From NCBI GenBank assembly GCA_024362935.1, contig JANCRA010000003.1, positions 49,327,844 to 49,391,843 of the forward strand: a DNA stretch of 64,000 nt. The letters are read 5' to 3'. Positions 10,455 to 21,399 of this stretch are shown in pieces (the stretch's first letter is position 1; each line of letters starts with the position of its first letter). The notes under the pieces were generated by a model that had not been told where the DNA came from, did no database searches, and was given only the letters and a program-made list of their open reading frames with translations. Source of the stretch: Setophaga petechia. Lineage: Eukaryota; Chordata; Aves; Passeriformes; Parulidae. Made by a program: the position numbers and the translations under genes.

Positions 10455-10530
10455 TTCCTATCCTATCCTATCCTATCCTATCCTATCCTATCCTATCCTA
10501 TCCTATCCTATCCTATCCTATCCTATCCTA
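10455..10530. repeat. (TCCTA)n pentanucleotide array
   Basis: About 15 near-perfect copies of TCCTA. The corresponding places near 25520 and 29180 have only degenerate C/T-rich pentamers. Confidence 0.95.
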
Positions 10531-10859
10531 ACCACATCCCACAGCTTTCCAAACTGAAGCCACTCCTCCACTGCAAGTGCAACCTGTCAGGCTGTGCTCC
10601 CCTCCAGCAGGGAGATTTGGGATTCCTGGCATCCAAAGCCCCTCCCACCTGCTCCGACTCGCTCTGGATCCCTCTGAAACCGCCTCCAACAACCCAGACC
10701 ATCCCCGGGGCCCCCTTTTCACCCCCAACAGCCCTGATCCTGCCCTGCTGCACCAGGGACCCCAGCAGTGACCCTGTTCCTGCTGGCCATAGGGTTCTAG
10801 GATCCAGGAGGGAGAAGGAAAGCACAGCTTCACTGTGCTCCCCAGGAGAACACAGGATG

Positions 10860-11300
10860 ATAAACGTGGCTGCAGCCAGTGCAGAAACAGATTTGGAGGC
10901 CTGCAGTGGTTTTGGGGCAAGTTCTGTAACAAGAAGCAAGAGCACATGGCCAAAGGAAAAGTTGAAGGCAAGGTCACCATTAATATCTCAGCACTCAGTG
11001 AATGTGACCACCAGAGACCCCTCTGAATGATCCTCCAGGATCAGAAAAGGACTTGGAGGAGGAGAAGAATGCATAGAAATGAGTCCTATGAAAGTGATGT
11101 TTATGTATCAGATAAAAAGACACTTTAATGACTCTGTGGTTACGATGGATAAAACCCCTGTTGTAAAGTCTCACCACAAACAGAAATATGGAGAGATGCA
11201 TCTGTGTGTCCTGAGCTGGTAAAGAATTCCTGATTCCGAATGCTTCCCATTGTGTTTGAAAGTTCATTACTGCTGATTTTGGTATCACTCCCAGTTCCCA
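10860..11300. repeat. Array-unit segment with 'ggaggcctgcagtggttttggggca'
   Basis: A roughly 430-base segment recurs six times: here, 13520-13950, 19220-19650, 25940-26225 (interrupted by an LTR and resuming near 26680), 29590-30030 and 34390-34825. It is non-coding and its origin is unclear. In three units it lies in the receptor intron beside a type A LTR. Confidence 0.6.
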
Positions 11301-11314
11301 TCTCCATCCCTCTC

Positions 11315-11377
11315 CCCATCCCATCCCATCCCATCCCATCCCATCCCATCCCATCCCATCCCATCCCATCTCATCCC
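11315..11377. repeat. (CCCAT)n pentanucleotide array
   Basis: About 12 copies of CATCC/CCCAT. The same position in other units is (CCCAT)n at 26815-26905 and (GCCAT)n at 30056-30112. Confidence 0.95.
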
Positions 11378-11661
11378 GTGGCCGCTCCCTGCCTTCAAGT
11401 GCTTTCCATCAGGTTCTGCTGCCCTCCATTTGGGAGATCTGTGGACAGCAGCAGTTCCTGGGAGCAGAGGGTGTTTCAGATCAGTGCCACAGGAGCTGAG
11501 CCCAGGGGCTGCTCCTCAAGGCTGAGGCCTCACAAGCACGGATCAGAGCCCAGAGCAGCCTGGAAAGGGGCTGGGGATGCAGCAGCACAGGGAGGGTGAT
11601 CCTGTGGGTATTTATTGATCAGGAGACTCAAGGAATCTCTCAGCCACTGTCCCGGGGTCCT

Positions 11662-12673
11662 TCAGCAGTGCAGTGGAAGGGTTTCACAGGCTTGGACCCC
11701 TCTGATCACAGCTGGACCATTGCTGCAAGCAGTGTTTTCTTTTGGCTTCCCAAACACCCTGTGGATCGCCTTCCTTAGGGACTGCATGGAGGAGTGCTTC
11801 CTGCAGCTCTCCATGGAGCAGTGTCTCCAGCAGCTCCCCATGGAGCAGTCTCTCTTCCAACTCCCCACCAAGAAGTAGATGAAGGGTTTGATGCTGCTGG
11901 TGATGCAGGTGAGCAGGAAAACCGCCTGGGAGGGTACAGCTCTGTAACCGAGCTGCTGCAGGAGAAAGCAGAGACTGAGGGGCAGACTGAAGAGTGCAAC
12001 GAGGAAGATAACAATGTCGAGCCTCTTGTGTTGCTGCTGCTGCTGGGAGCCAGGCTTGAGATGAATGAAGAGGATTGTGCTGGAAATGACCATGGGTACA
12101 GCAAATAGGAAGAGGTTGAGGGCGTACATGGAGGTGACAGCCACCTGGCATTGCTCCTGCTCGTGTGACTAGCACTGGGAAGTCACCGTTGGATTAACAC
12201 CAACGAAAATGAAGAGGAGGACCCAGAACAGGGGAGTCATCAACACCCACAACAAGTGCTCGGACAGTTGGCACCCCACAGAATACCAGGCAGAGGATGG
12301 ACCTGCACCTCTGAATGCTGATGAACATGAGCCGGTACAGCCCTATAATGTAGGTGAACAGTGACAGCTGGAAAAGCAAGCTCAAATACATCAGGGGCAT
12401 TATAGCAGAGCAGGAGACCTCCTCCACAAGGAAGAGCAGGCTGGAGGGCAACATGAAAATGAGGAAGAGGAAGTCGATGTTGGCCTGTTTGGAGATGAAG
12501 TGGGTGATGGCATTAACGTGCAGGAGCCAGAGAACAACTCCATTCCCAGCCAGCCCACAGAGGCCAACGAGCAGCGTCACAAAGTCAATGGCCATGTTGG
12601 TGACATTGATTGCACACTGAGCAGGTGTGTCAGTCGGTGAGGTGAAAAGAGGGGACACAGTGCTCACCTCCAT
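11662..12673 (-). pseudogene. MRGPR-family receptor pseudogene (unit 2)
   Basis: The start MEVSTV at 12673 is intact and TM1-TM3 read normally (GNGVVLWLL, then IQRCRS in place of ERC). The frame then shifts in the second intracellular loop near 12270. The shifted frame meets a TAG at 12169-12171, just before the CQVAV..MYALNL segment. TM5-TM7 and a tail follow in open frame to 11662 (SSIKPFIYFLVGS). The C-terminal tail has grown by three imperfect copies of an SMxSxxxx motif. At least two lesions make it non-functional. A minus-strand AATAAA lies at 11611-11616. The acceptor is at 12788/12789 and exon 1 ends at 14101. Confidence 0.8.
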
Positions 12674-12977
12674 GGATGGATGGACGCTGGGCAGGCAGTG
12701 GGATGTGGCCCCTGGCTGTGGTCGGAGTGGATGGGCAGTCAGTGCTTGGAGAATCCAGGGATGGAGCATGCGGCTCCTCAGCAGCTCCCTGCAGTGGGAA
12801 GGATTCAGTGGGGTGGAGTGAGATGTGCAGGGGAGAAGGGCAGTGGAAATGAGTGGATGGGAGAGGGAAATGGGAGGGTTGGGCTGTTTGGCAGGAGGCT
12901 GGTAAATAACACAGAAAAGATACATTTTCTGTTTTTCTGAAGTTTTCCAAAGTAAAGTGGCCCAATTTTTAAGGATG

Positions 12978-13506
12978 TGTTATAGATGGATAATGAGATG
13001 ATTGGCTCTCACAGTTAAGGGATGAATACTGTGTGAATAGTAGGAAAAGCTTTATTGATGTATAATTAATTCATTGAAGTCTGTTGTTTAGATGTCCTCT
13101 GTTCTCGCCATAGTCCCCTTCTCCCCTGTCTGTACTGTTGCCATCAGAGAGCCTGAGTCATCTAGGACAGGTACAAAGAAGGGGTGTACAAAAGCTTATT
13201 GCTGGGGGGGAGGAGGTGCAGCATGAGAACACCTGACCCTCCAGTGAAGTTGCAGGAAAGCAGGCTCCACCAATAAACACAAAGAAGGGCTGACTGACAG
13301 ACTTTGGGAGAAGCCAGGTTTAGCTGATGCAACCCCCAGGGTATCAAAAGTGAAACATCCATCTTGAAGATCAGTCAGCCACGTGGTAGGCAGCCATGAG
13401 GGAAGCTCCCAGGCCTGCTTCTCCTTATTTATTCCTTTTGTTGCATTTTTTATTAAGGTTTAATAAACCTCTTAAATATATAAATAGTGGGCGGTTGTTT
13501 CTCACA
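12978..13506 (+). mobile_element. Solo LTR, type A, copy 1 (in MRGPR intron)
   Basis: The element starts TGTTATAGATGG and ends TTTCTCACA. It is flanked on both sides by GGATG (12973-12977 and 13507-13511), a 5 bp target duplication typical of ERVL-like insertions. 'aataaac' signals lie near 13273 and near its 3' end. Copies with the same flanks lie at 18679-19205 and 33850-34378. Confidence 0.75.
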
Positions 13507-14022
13507 GGATGTAAAGGCTGGCACACAGGATGGCAAACATGGCAGGAACCAATGGAGAAGCAGATAAGGAGGCCTGCAGTGGTTTTGGGGCAAATTCTGG
13601 AAGAGGAAGCAACAGTGCATGACCAGAGGAAAAGTTCAAGGCAAGGGCACCTTTAATATGGCAGCATTCATTGAATATGACCACCAGAGAGACCCCTCTT
13701 AATGAACCTCCAGGATCATAAAAGGACTTGCAGGAGGAGGTGGACCCATGGAAATGAGTTCTAGGAAAAGGGTGTTTGTGTATTAGATAAGAAATACTTT
13801 TTAATGCCTACATGTGGTTCTAATGGATTAATACCCTGTTTAAAAGTCTCACCACACACACAATACAAGGAGAGATCCCTCTGTGACCTGTGCAGGTAAA
13901 GCATTCCTGCTTCCTCATGCTTTGCATTGTGTTAGAAAGTTTGTTCTGGCCCTTTTCAGTATTCAGATACAGACGGGATGCACAGGAGAAGAGAGAGGAG
14001 CTGGGAGGGCCCTGTGGTCAGT

Positions 14023-14306
14023 GGGAGAGGGTGGCAGGAACAGAACAGTTGCTGCAGGAGAGGAAGGTGGGGTAGGGAGGAAGGCAAACATTGCACTGAC
14101 CTGTTCCCTGTGGGGCAGCAGCAGGCAAAGGGGTCTGTGCAGATCAGCGGCGCTTCCTGGTACCTCTTGCTCCTTTGGGATCCGTGTCCTAAAGCGGCTC
14201 CTGCCAGGTCAGGGACATGAAGGAGAAAGTGCCCAGGTCACCAGGAGCTCCCCGTTCCCATCCTGCTGGCTCCTCTCTGTGCTCTGTCCTGGTGTTGCTC
14301 CCCAAG
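14023..14306 (-). promoter_or_regulatory. Conserved exon 1 / promoter-side block, unit 2
   Basis: Same block as at 4316-4600. The donor 'actgac' on plus (GTCAGT on minus) is at 14095-14100, so exon 1 ends at 14101. The intron to the unit 2 coding exon is 1.3 kb because of the LTR-containing insert. The downstream receptor is a pseudogene, yet this block is unchanged. Confidence 0.6.
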
Positions 14307-14435
14307 GCTCAGTGGGGTCATAGGGCAGGCAGAAGTGGTTTTACATCTTTGGCTTCCACAGAGTTCCACAGCCTCTCAGTTATTGTTCTTGATTTTTATC
14401 ATTTTCCCTACAAATCAAGTGGTCTTTTTCTTTGT

Positions 14436-14831
14436 TGTGAGAAACGACACCCCACTTCTTTAAAAATTTTAAAAAGTTTATTAAACTACAACACAGGACA
14501 AAATAAGCTCCAGAGGCACACTGCCCAAAACAGAAATAGGCTCTGTACCCTCGTTGAAACCAACCCCCCTGGTAACCCACCCTTCATATTCAGACACATT
14601 TCGCTTTTCCAGCACAGCTCCTCCTCCGTCCCGCCTTCCCGGAGCTCGTGCAGCGCTTCGGGCTTCGACTGCCCACCATGGTCAGAGTTCAGCATTACAA
14701 CTCTCAACATGAACACAGTACTCACGTCAGAAAAACTCCAAAGCTTAACAGAGCTTCTTTGAACATTATAACACACGTAATATTCATTCAACGTTTCTGA
14801 GAGTCAATCACCATAGCACCAGTTTATAACA
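14436..14831 (-). mobile_element. Solo LTR, type B, copy 2
   Basis: Its minus-strand 3' end reads TTTCTCACA, next to the flanking TTTGT at 14431-14435. The other end is 'tgttata' at 14831. The structure matches copy 1 at 9768. Confidence 0.6.
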
Positions 14832-15379
14832 TTTTGAATAGCTCCTCATTTCCCCCTAATTAGAATCACGCCTTCCCAGGAGAGTGTCCCATTCTTCCAC
14901 TTCCTTCCCTGACAGGTTTCTATTACACCTCATCTTTCTTCCCTGAGGGGTCACTGTCCCTCTAGCAGCGAAGGGATGCTGTTGGTGCTGGTGGCACTGG
15001 AATGCTGCCGGCAGTGCTGGCAGTGCTGATGAAGCATCTGGGTGGTTGTCAGAAACAGCTCCCATTCTGTCAAGAGCTCCAGAACCACTGCCAAAGCCTC
15101 CCCTGTGCTCATGGGATCACCCCTGGGCCATGGACTCCCATTCCTGTCATTCCAATGCAGGCTCCCAGAGCCCAAGGGAAGGACAGCACTCAGTTGCTTG
15201 CAGCCAGGCTATCAGCACTTGGAGCCCACCCTAATTACTGCCAGTCCCCTTGATGATGCAGTGAAAGCTGTCAGGGACCAGGGTGCTGTGAACTCCCTGC
15301 CAGCCCATATCCAGAGCTGCTCCTGCTCCTCCTCAGTCCTGGGAACACTTGGGGTTGTTTTTGTGGTTGTCTGATCCCA

Positions 15380-15690
15380 GACTGACCCTTTGCCAGCAGG
15401 AACACTTTCAACTATCCCACGTTGCTCCAAACCTGTGTCAGTCTGGTTTTGGACACTTCCAGGGATCCAGGGGCAGCCACAGCCTCTCTGGGCAATGTAT
15501 GCCAGGGCCCCACCACCCTCACAGGGAAGGATTTCTTCCCCATATCCAATCTGACCCCACCCTCTGTCAGTGGGAAGCCATTCCCCCTTGTCCTGTCACT
15601 CCATGCCCTTGTCCAAAGTCACTCTACAAATCCTCTGGAGCCCCATCAGCTCCTGGATCATGAAGTGTTTGCATTTGAAGGGATTGAGCT
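15380..15690 (-). mobile_element. CR1-type LINE 3' fragment
   Basis: A reverse-oriented CR1 end paralogous to those at 5293 and 21085 ('gttgctccaaacctgtgtcagtctggttttgga', 'cttccccatatccaatctgacc'). Confidence 0.7.
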
Positions 15691-15699
15691 GGTGAGGGG

Positions 15700-17360
15700 A
15701 TGTGAGAGTCCATAGCTGGGGACACAAACACGGTGTCAGCAGGGAAGGGAGGTGGTCCCAGGGCCAGCAGTTTCCAGGAGGAGCATCCCAGCTCTCTCAG
15801 GCACATGTCAGCCTGGGTAGGAATCATCTTGGAATTCACTGTAGGTTGCAGTCTGAATTCCAGGAAAACTCTTGCTTTGAAAACTTTGCTCTTTTGAAAG
15901 GAAGCTCAGGTAGGGAGTGGCCTGGATGGCAGTGGAGACAAGGAAGGTGCTTGGAAGTAGAAAAAGCACATTGGAGGATCATGATGCTCCTGCACTTGCC
16001 TTGGGAGAAACCCCCTGGCTGAGTTGCTCTTCCCTGGACAAGAGGTTGCACCATGGAATGTTTCTGCTTTGCAATGGGCAGGAAAACAGGAGACAGGGAG
16101 AGAAAAACCCTCTCAGATATCCAAATCTGTCTCTCCTGTTAATTATTAACTACTCTGTTAATAAATGCTCCGTAGCTCTTTAACCTCACGTGTGTCTCCA
16201 AAACCTGACTCACCACCCACAGCTTTCACTCTCGCTTCCCTTTCCAGAAGCAGTGGCACGTTGGTTTCCCCTGGATTTAAGGCAGTGGGAAAAGGAGGGA
16301 CAGCTTCCCCCTGAGCAAGAGATGTGGCTGCTGCCCAGGTCTCTGCCAGGAGGAATCAGGAGCTCTTGGTGCTGCCAACATCATCCCAAGCACTGCAGGC
16401 ACGTGCCTTAGGAAGGGCTCTGGTATGAGACAGGGACCTGCCCTGCTCACAGAGCAGCCAGAGGATTTAGAATGGGATAAAAGAAGGAAATGAGCCATTT
16501 TGGACACTGTTTAAGAGACAGGCTCTGCAGTGAGGCCTGGATATTGTTTATTCAACGAATTCAGAGGCTGGGCCTACCACAGTGGAAAGAAACAAAAAAC
16601 ATGAATCCAAATCTGATTGAGGGGTGGTTACAGAATGGCAAAGATCAGGAGAGGCTGGACTGTGGCTGGAGCTGCTGTGCAGAGTGGCTGTGCAGCTCCT
16701 GCTGAGGGTGGCCAGGTTTAGGATGGAGGTGGTCAAGGGCTTCCCTGGACACTGATGCTGGGGAGCCAGAGGATGGATGGCCCTATTCTGCAGAAGAGCA
16801 GCATAACCCCCTGATTTCTGTGCAATTAAATGGTCCAAGCATCTGGTGATGGGAATTTCCATATTCCATGTACTTTCTGGTACAGGCACAGGAGTTCAGT
16901 GGAGTTCACTATCAACCCTGCACTTTACTCAGGAGGATTTAATTCTGGAATTCAAGAATGAGACAAATCACCACTGAGAGGATAAGGGAATGTTGCTGTC
17001 CCTCCCCAGCTCTGCAGCCCTACCTGGTGTCCCTTCCCATCAGCTGGGAATGCAGGGCAGGTCTCCTGGACAGAAGGGGAAGGATGCTCCCTGTGATCCC
17101 AACCCCTTTCCTGCCATCCAGAGGCACCAGCCCTGCAGGGATTTGGGAAATCCCCATGGCCAAGGCAATCACGGTTATTCCATGGGGAATAGAGCTGTGG
17201 AACAGCACTGAGCCCAGCTGCACTGCTTGGAGCCATGTGGATCCAGGAGGGAGTAGGAAAGCCATGCTCCAATATGTTCCCTGCAGAGCATCCCACAAAG
17301 AACTCCCCGGACAATGCTCCTGCTCCCTCCTCCTCTATGAATACATCACCACAGGGAGGG
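15700..17360. other. Non-coding unit flank
   Basis: This stretch is shared with 21400-23170 at high identity. No open frame with a domain signature is present. The last part (16930-17360) is the 3' flank of the receptor at 17454 and resembles the sequence below 36950. Confidence 0.5.
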
Positions 17361-17453
17361 TGATCCCGTGGATATTGATTAATGAGGAGACTCAAGGAAA
17401 CATCAGCCTCTGGCCAAGGTCCTTCAGCAGAGCAGTGGAAGGGATCAGCAGTC

Positions 17454-18377
17454 TCAGACTGCTGTGTCTCTGGAGGTATCATCACTGTCATCAGTTTTTG
17501 CTTTTGGTTCCTCAAAGACCCTCTGGAGGGAGAGCCGGAGGGACCCCATGGAGCAGGGCCTCCAGCACTGCCCTGCCAAGAAATAGATGAAGGGTTTGAT
17601 GCTGCTGTTGATGCAGGTGAGCAGGAAAACCACCTGGGAGGACATGGTGATGTAACCGAGCTCCTGCAGGAAATTCCAGAGGTTGAAGAGGAACATGAAG
17701 AGCACAATGATGACGATAACGATGTCGCGCCTCTCGAGCTGCTGCTGTTCGGAGCCCCACTTGGCCTTAATGAAATTGACTGTGCTGGAAACGAGCATGG
17801 GTGCAACAAAGAGGAGCAGGATGAGGGTGTACATGGAGATGAGAGCTGCCCGGCAGTGCTCCTGCTCGTGTGATGAGCACAGGAATGACACCGTGGGAAT
17901 GACAGTGAAGAGAGCAAAGAAGGCCCACTCTTCGACACTGATCACCACCCACTCCAGGCGCAGAGGAAGCTCCCGGCGGCAGCAGAGCCTGCAGAGCTTG
18001 TCCATTAACGACTCCACAGTGCTGCTGGGCGTCAGCCAGTACAGCCCCCAGTAGAGGGACACCAATGACAGCTGGAAAAGGAAACTCAGGTACAGCAGGG
18101 GCAGGATAGGAGTGCAGGACACGTCCTCCACCAGGAAGAGGAGTGCTGAGGGGAACGCAAAGAGGAGGAAGAGGAAGTCAATGACCGCCAGGTCGAAGAT
18201 GCCAGAGTTCTTGCTTTTCAGGTTGAGGAGGCCGATGACAGCCCCGTTCCCAGCCAGCCCACAGAGGCAGATGAGCAGGGTCACACTGTGTATGGCCACA
18301 CTGGTGACATCTGTCTCACACAGATCATCTCCTTCAGTGGGTGAGGCAGGAGATGGGGACATGGTGGCCACCTCCAT
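17454..18377 (-). CDS. MRGPR-family receptor, intact but without ERC/DRY arginine
   Basis: A 307-residue single-exon receptor starting MEVATMSPSP, aligned to the paralogues and preceded by the acceptor CTCACTGCAG|AG (exon start 18488). Seen: GNGAV in TM1 (43-47), a cysteine pattern CxxH..EHC before TM5, QQQLERRD in loop 3, and SSIKPFIYF in TM7. At the TM3 end the family ERC is replaced by V121-E122-S123, so the arginine that normally gates G-protein coupling is absent. The frame is otherwise clean, which suggests selection or recent origin. The intron (18489-19792) is 1.3 kb and carries a type A LTR. It could be an atypical-signalling receptor or an early pseudogene. Confidence 0.75.
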   Translation of the reverse strand: MEVATMSPSPASPTEGDDLCETDVTSVAIHSVTLLICLCGLAGNGAVIGLLNLKSKNSGIFDLAVIDFLFLLFAFPSALLFLVEDVSCTPILPLLYLSFLFQLSLVSLYWGLYWLTPSSTVESLMDKLCRLCCRRELPLRLEWVVISVEEWAFFALFTVIPTVSFLCSSHEQEHCRAALISMYTLILLLFVAPMLVSSTVNFIKAKWGSEQQQLERRDIVIVIIVLFMFLFNLWNFLQELGYITMSSQVVFLLTCINSSIKPFIYFLAGQCWRPCSMGSLRLSLQRVFEEPKAKTDDSDDTSRDTAV

Positions 18378-18421
18378 GGATGGATGCTGGGCAGGCAGTG
18401 GGATGTGGCCCATGGATGTGG

Positions 18422-18469
18422 TCAGAGTGGATGGGCAGTCAGTGCTTGGAGAATCCAGGGATGGACCAT
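18422..18469 (-). promoter_or_regulatory. Upstream ORF in MRGPR 5' leader
   Basis: This is the same 15-codon frame (MVHPWILQALTAHPL, TGA) as at 4128-4175, in the leader of the receptor at 17454-18377. Confidence 0.5.
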
Positions 18470-18678
18470 GCGGCTCCTCAGCAGCTCTCTGCAGTGAGAA
18501 GGATTCAGTGGAGAGGAGTGAGATGTGCATGGGAGGAGGGCAGTGGAATTATGTGGTGGGAGAGGGAGTTGTGTGGTTTGGGCTGTCTCGCAGGAAGCTG
18601 ATAAATAACATAGAGAATGAACATTTTAAGTTTTTCTGAAGAGGTTCAATACTAAAGTGGCCAAAATTTAAAAGGATG

Positions 18679-19205
18679 TGTTATAGATGGATAATGAGAT
18701 AATTTGCTCTCACAGTTAAGGGATCAATAATGTGAATATTAATAGAAGCTTGATTGATATATAATTATGTCATTGTAGTCTGTTGCTTAGATGTCCCCTG
18801 TTCTCCCCATAGTCCCCTTCTCCCCCCTCTGTACTGTTGCCATCAGAGAGCCTGAGTCATCTAGGACAGGTAGAAAGAACGGGTGTACAAAACCTTATTG
18901 CTGGGGGGGAAGAGGTGCAGCATGAGAGCACCTGACCCTCCAGTGAAGTTGCAAGAACGCAGGCTCCACCAATAAACACAAAGAAGGGCTGACTGACAGA
19001 CTTTGGGAGGAGCCAGGTTTAGCTGATGCAACCCCCAGGGTATCAAAAGTGAAACATCAATCCTGAAGATGAGTCAGCCACGTGGTAGGCAGCCATGAGG
19101 GAAGCTCCCAGGCCTGCTTCTCCTTATTTACTCCTTTTGTTGCATTTTTTATTAAAGTTTAATGAACCTTAAAAAATGTTAAAAAGTGGGCGGTTGTTTC
19201 TCACA
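18679..19205 (+). mobile_element. Solo LTR, type A, copy 2
   Basis: TGTTATAGATGG to TTTCTCACA, flanked by GGATG at 18674-18678 and 19206-19210. It is the duplicate of the copy at 12978, sharing its flanks, so it descends from one insertion. Confidence 0.75.
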
Positions 19206-19714
19206 GGATGTAAAGGCTGGCACACAGGATGGCAAACATGGCAGGAACCAGCGCAGAAACAGATAAGGAGGCCTGCAGTGGTTTTGGGGCAAATTCTGGA
19301 AGAGGAAGCATGGCCAGAGGAAAAGTTCAAGGCAAGGGCACCTGTAATATGGCAGCATTCATTGAATATGACCACCAGAGAGATCCCTCTTAATAAACCT
19401 TCAGGATCATAAAAGAACTTGCAGGAGGTGGTAGATGCATCGAAATGAGTTCTAGGAAAATGGTGTTTGTGTCTTAGATAAGAAATACTTTTTAATGCCT
19501 ACATGTGGTTCTAATAGATTAATAATCTGTTTTAAAGTCTCACCATACACACAATACAAGGAGAGATCCCTTGGTGTCCTGTGCAGGTCAAGAATTCCTG
19601 CTTCCTCATGCTTTGCATTGTGTTAGAAAGTTTATTTCAGGCCATTTTCGGTATTTGGATACAGACGGGATGCACAGGAGAAGAGAGAGGAGCTGGGAGG
19701 GCCCTGCGGTCAGT

Positions 19715-19998
19715 GGGAGAGGGCGGCAGGAACAGAGCCGCTGGTGCAGGAGAGGAAGGTGGGGTAGGGAGGAAGGCAAACATTGCACTGACCTGTTCCC
19801 TGTGGGGCAGCAGCAGGCAAAGGGGTCTGTGCAGATCAGCGGCGCTTCCTGGTACCTCTTGCTCCTTTGGGATCCGTGTCCTAAAGCGGCTCCTGCCAGG
19901 TCAGGGACATGAAGGAAAAAGTGCCCAGGTCACCAGGAGCTGCCCATTCCCGTCCTGCTGGCTCCTCCCTGTGCCCTGTCCTGGTGTTGTTTCCCAGG
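19715..19998 (-). promoter_or_regulatory. Conserved exon 1 / promoter-side block, unit 3
   Basis: The donor GTCAGT on minus lies at 19787-19792 and exon 1 ends at 19793. It serves the intact receptor at 17454-18377. The sequence is nearly the same as in the other five units. Confidence 0.6.
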
Positions 19999-20128
19999 GC
20001 CCAGTACAGTCAAAGGGCAGTCGGAAATGGTTTTACATTTTTGGCTTCCACAGAGTTCCACAGCCTCTCAGTTATTGATCTTGATTATTTTTCATTTTCC
20101 CTGCGAATCCAGTTGTCTTTTGCTTGGT

Positions 20129-20520
20129 TATGAGAAATGACACCCCACTTCCGTAAAATTTTGAAAATTTATTAAACTACAACACAGGACAAAATAAGGT
20201 CCAGAGGCACACTGCCCAAAACAGAAACAGGCTTTGTACCCTCTTTGAAATCAACCCCCTGGTAACCCACCCCCACATTCAGGCACATTCCGCTTTTCCA
20301 GCACAGCTCCTCCTCCGTCCCGCCTTCCCGGAGCTCGTGCAGCGTTTCGGGCTTCGACTGCCCACCATGGTCAGAGATCAGCATTACAACTCTCAACATG
20401 AACACAGTACTCACGCTAGAAAAACTCCAAAGCTTAACAGAGCTTCTTTGAACATTATAACACACGTAATCTTCATTCAACATTTGCCAGAATCGATCTC
20501 CATAGCGTCTGTTTATAACA
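20129..20520 (-). mobile_element. Solo LTR, type B, copy 3
   Basis: It lies at the same insertion point as copies 1, 2 and 4. The left flank has diverged ('cttggt' for 'tttgt'). Confidence 0.55.
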
Positions 20521-21084
20521 TTTTGAATAGCTCCTCATTTCCCCCTAATTAGAATCACGCCTTCCCTCTAGAGTGTCCCATTCTTCAACTTCCTTCCCTG
20601 ACGGGTTTCTATTACACCTCATTTCTCTTCCCTGAGGGGTCACTGTCCCTCCAGCAGCAGAGGGATGCTGGTGGTGCTGGTGGCACTGGAATGCTGCTGG
20701 CAGTGCTGGCAGTGCTGATGAAGCATCTGGGTGGTTGTCAGAAACAGCTCCCATTCTGGGAAGAGCTCCAGAACCACTGCCAAGGCCTCCCCTGTGCTCA
20801 TGGGATCACCCCTGGGCCATGGACTCCCATTCCTGTCATTCCAATGCAGGCTCCCAGAGCCCAAGGGAAGGACAGCACTCAGTTGCTTGCAGTCAGGCTA
20901 TCAGCACTTGGAGCCCACCCCAATTACTGCCAGTCCCCTTGATGATGCAGTGAAAGCTGTCAGGGACCAGGGTGCTGTGAACTCCCTGCCAGCCCATATC
21001 CAGAGCTGTTCCTGCTCCTCCTCAGTCCTGGGAACACTTGGGGTTGTTTTTGTGGTTGTCTGATCCCAGACTGACCCTTTGCCA

Positions 21085-21390
21085 GCAGGAACACTTTCAA
21101 CTATCCCACGTTGTCCCAAACCTGTGTCAGTCTGGTTTTGGACACTTCCAGGGATCCAGGGGCAGCCACAGCCTCTCTGGGCAATGTATGGCAGGGCCCC
21201 ACCACCCTCATAGGGAAGGATTTCTTCCCAATATCCAATCTGACCCCACCCTCTGTCACTGGGAAGCCATTCCCCCTTGTCCTGTCACTCCATGCCCTTG
21301 CCCAAAGTCGCTCTACAAATCTCCTGGAGCCCCATCAGCTCCTGGATCATGAAGTGCTTGCATTTGAAAGGATTGGGCTGGTGAGGGGAT
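21085..21390 (-). mobile_element. CR1-type LINE 3' fragment
   Basis: Duplicate of the fragment at 15380-15690 within the 5.7 kb repeat. Confidence 0.7.
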
Positions 21391-21399
21391 GTGAGAGTC

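Larger units (their letters stand above)
12900..18620. repeat. 5.7 kb tandem segmental duplication, copy 1
   Basis: Sequence from the receptor intron with its LTR, through exon 1, a type B LTR, CR1 and unit flank, to the next receptor exon repeats at 18600-24300 with an offset near 5.7 kb. The two copies look about 95% identical by eye. Copy 1 carries an intact receptor and copy 2 a broken one. The terminal boundaries are approximate. Confidence 0.65.

Noticed and set aside
10455..10530. CRISPR or telomere-like array
   Set aside because: It is a plain pentanucleotide microsatellite without spacers, and the unit is not TTAGGG.
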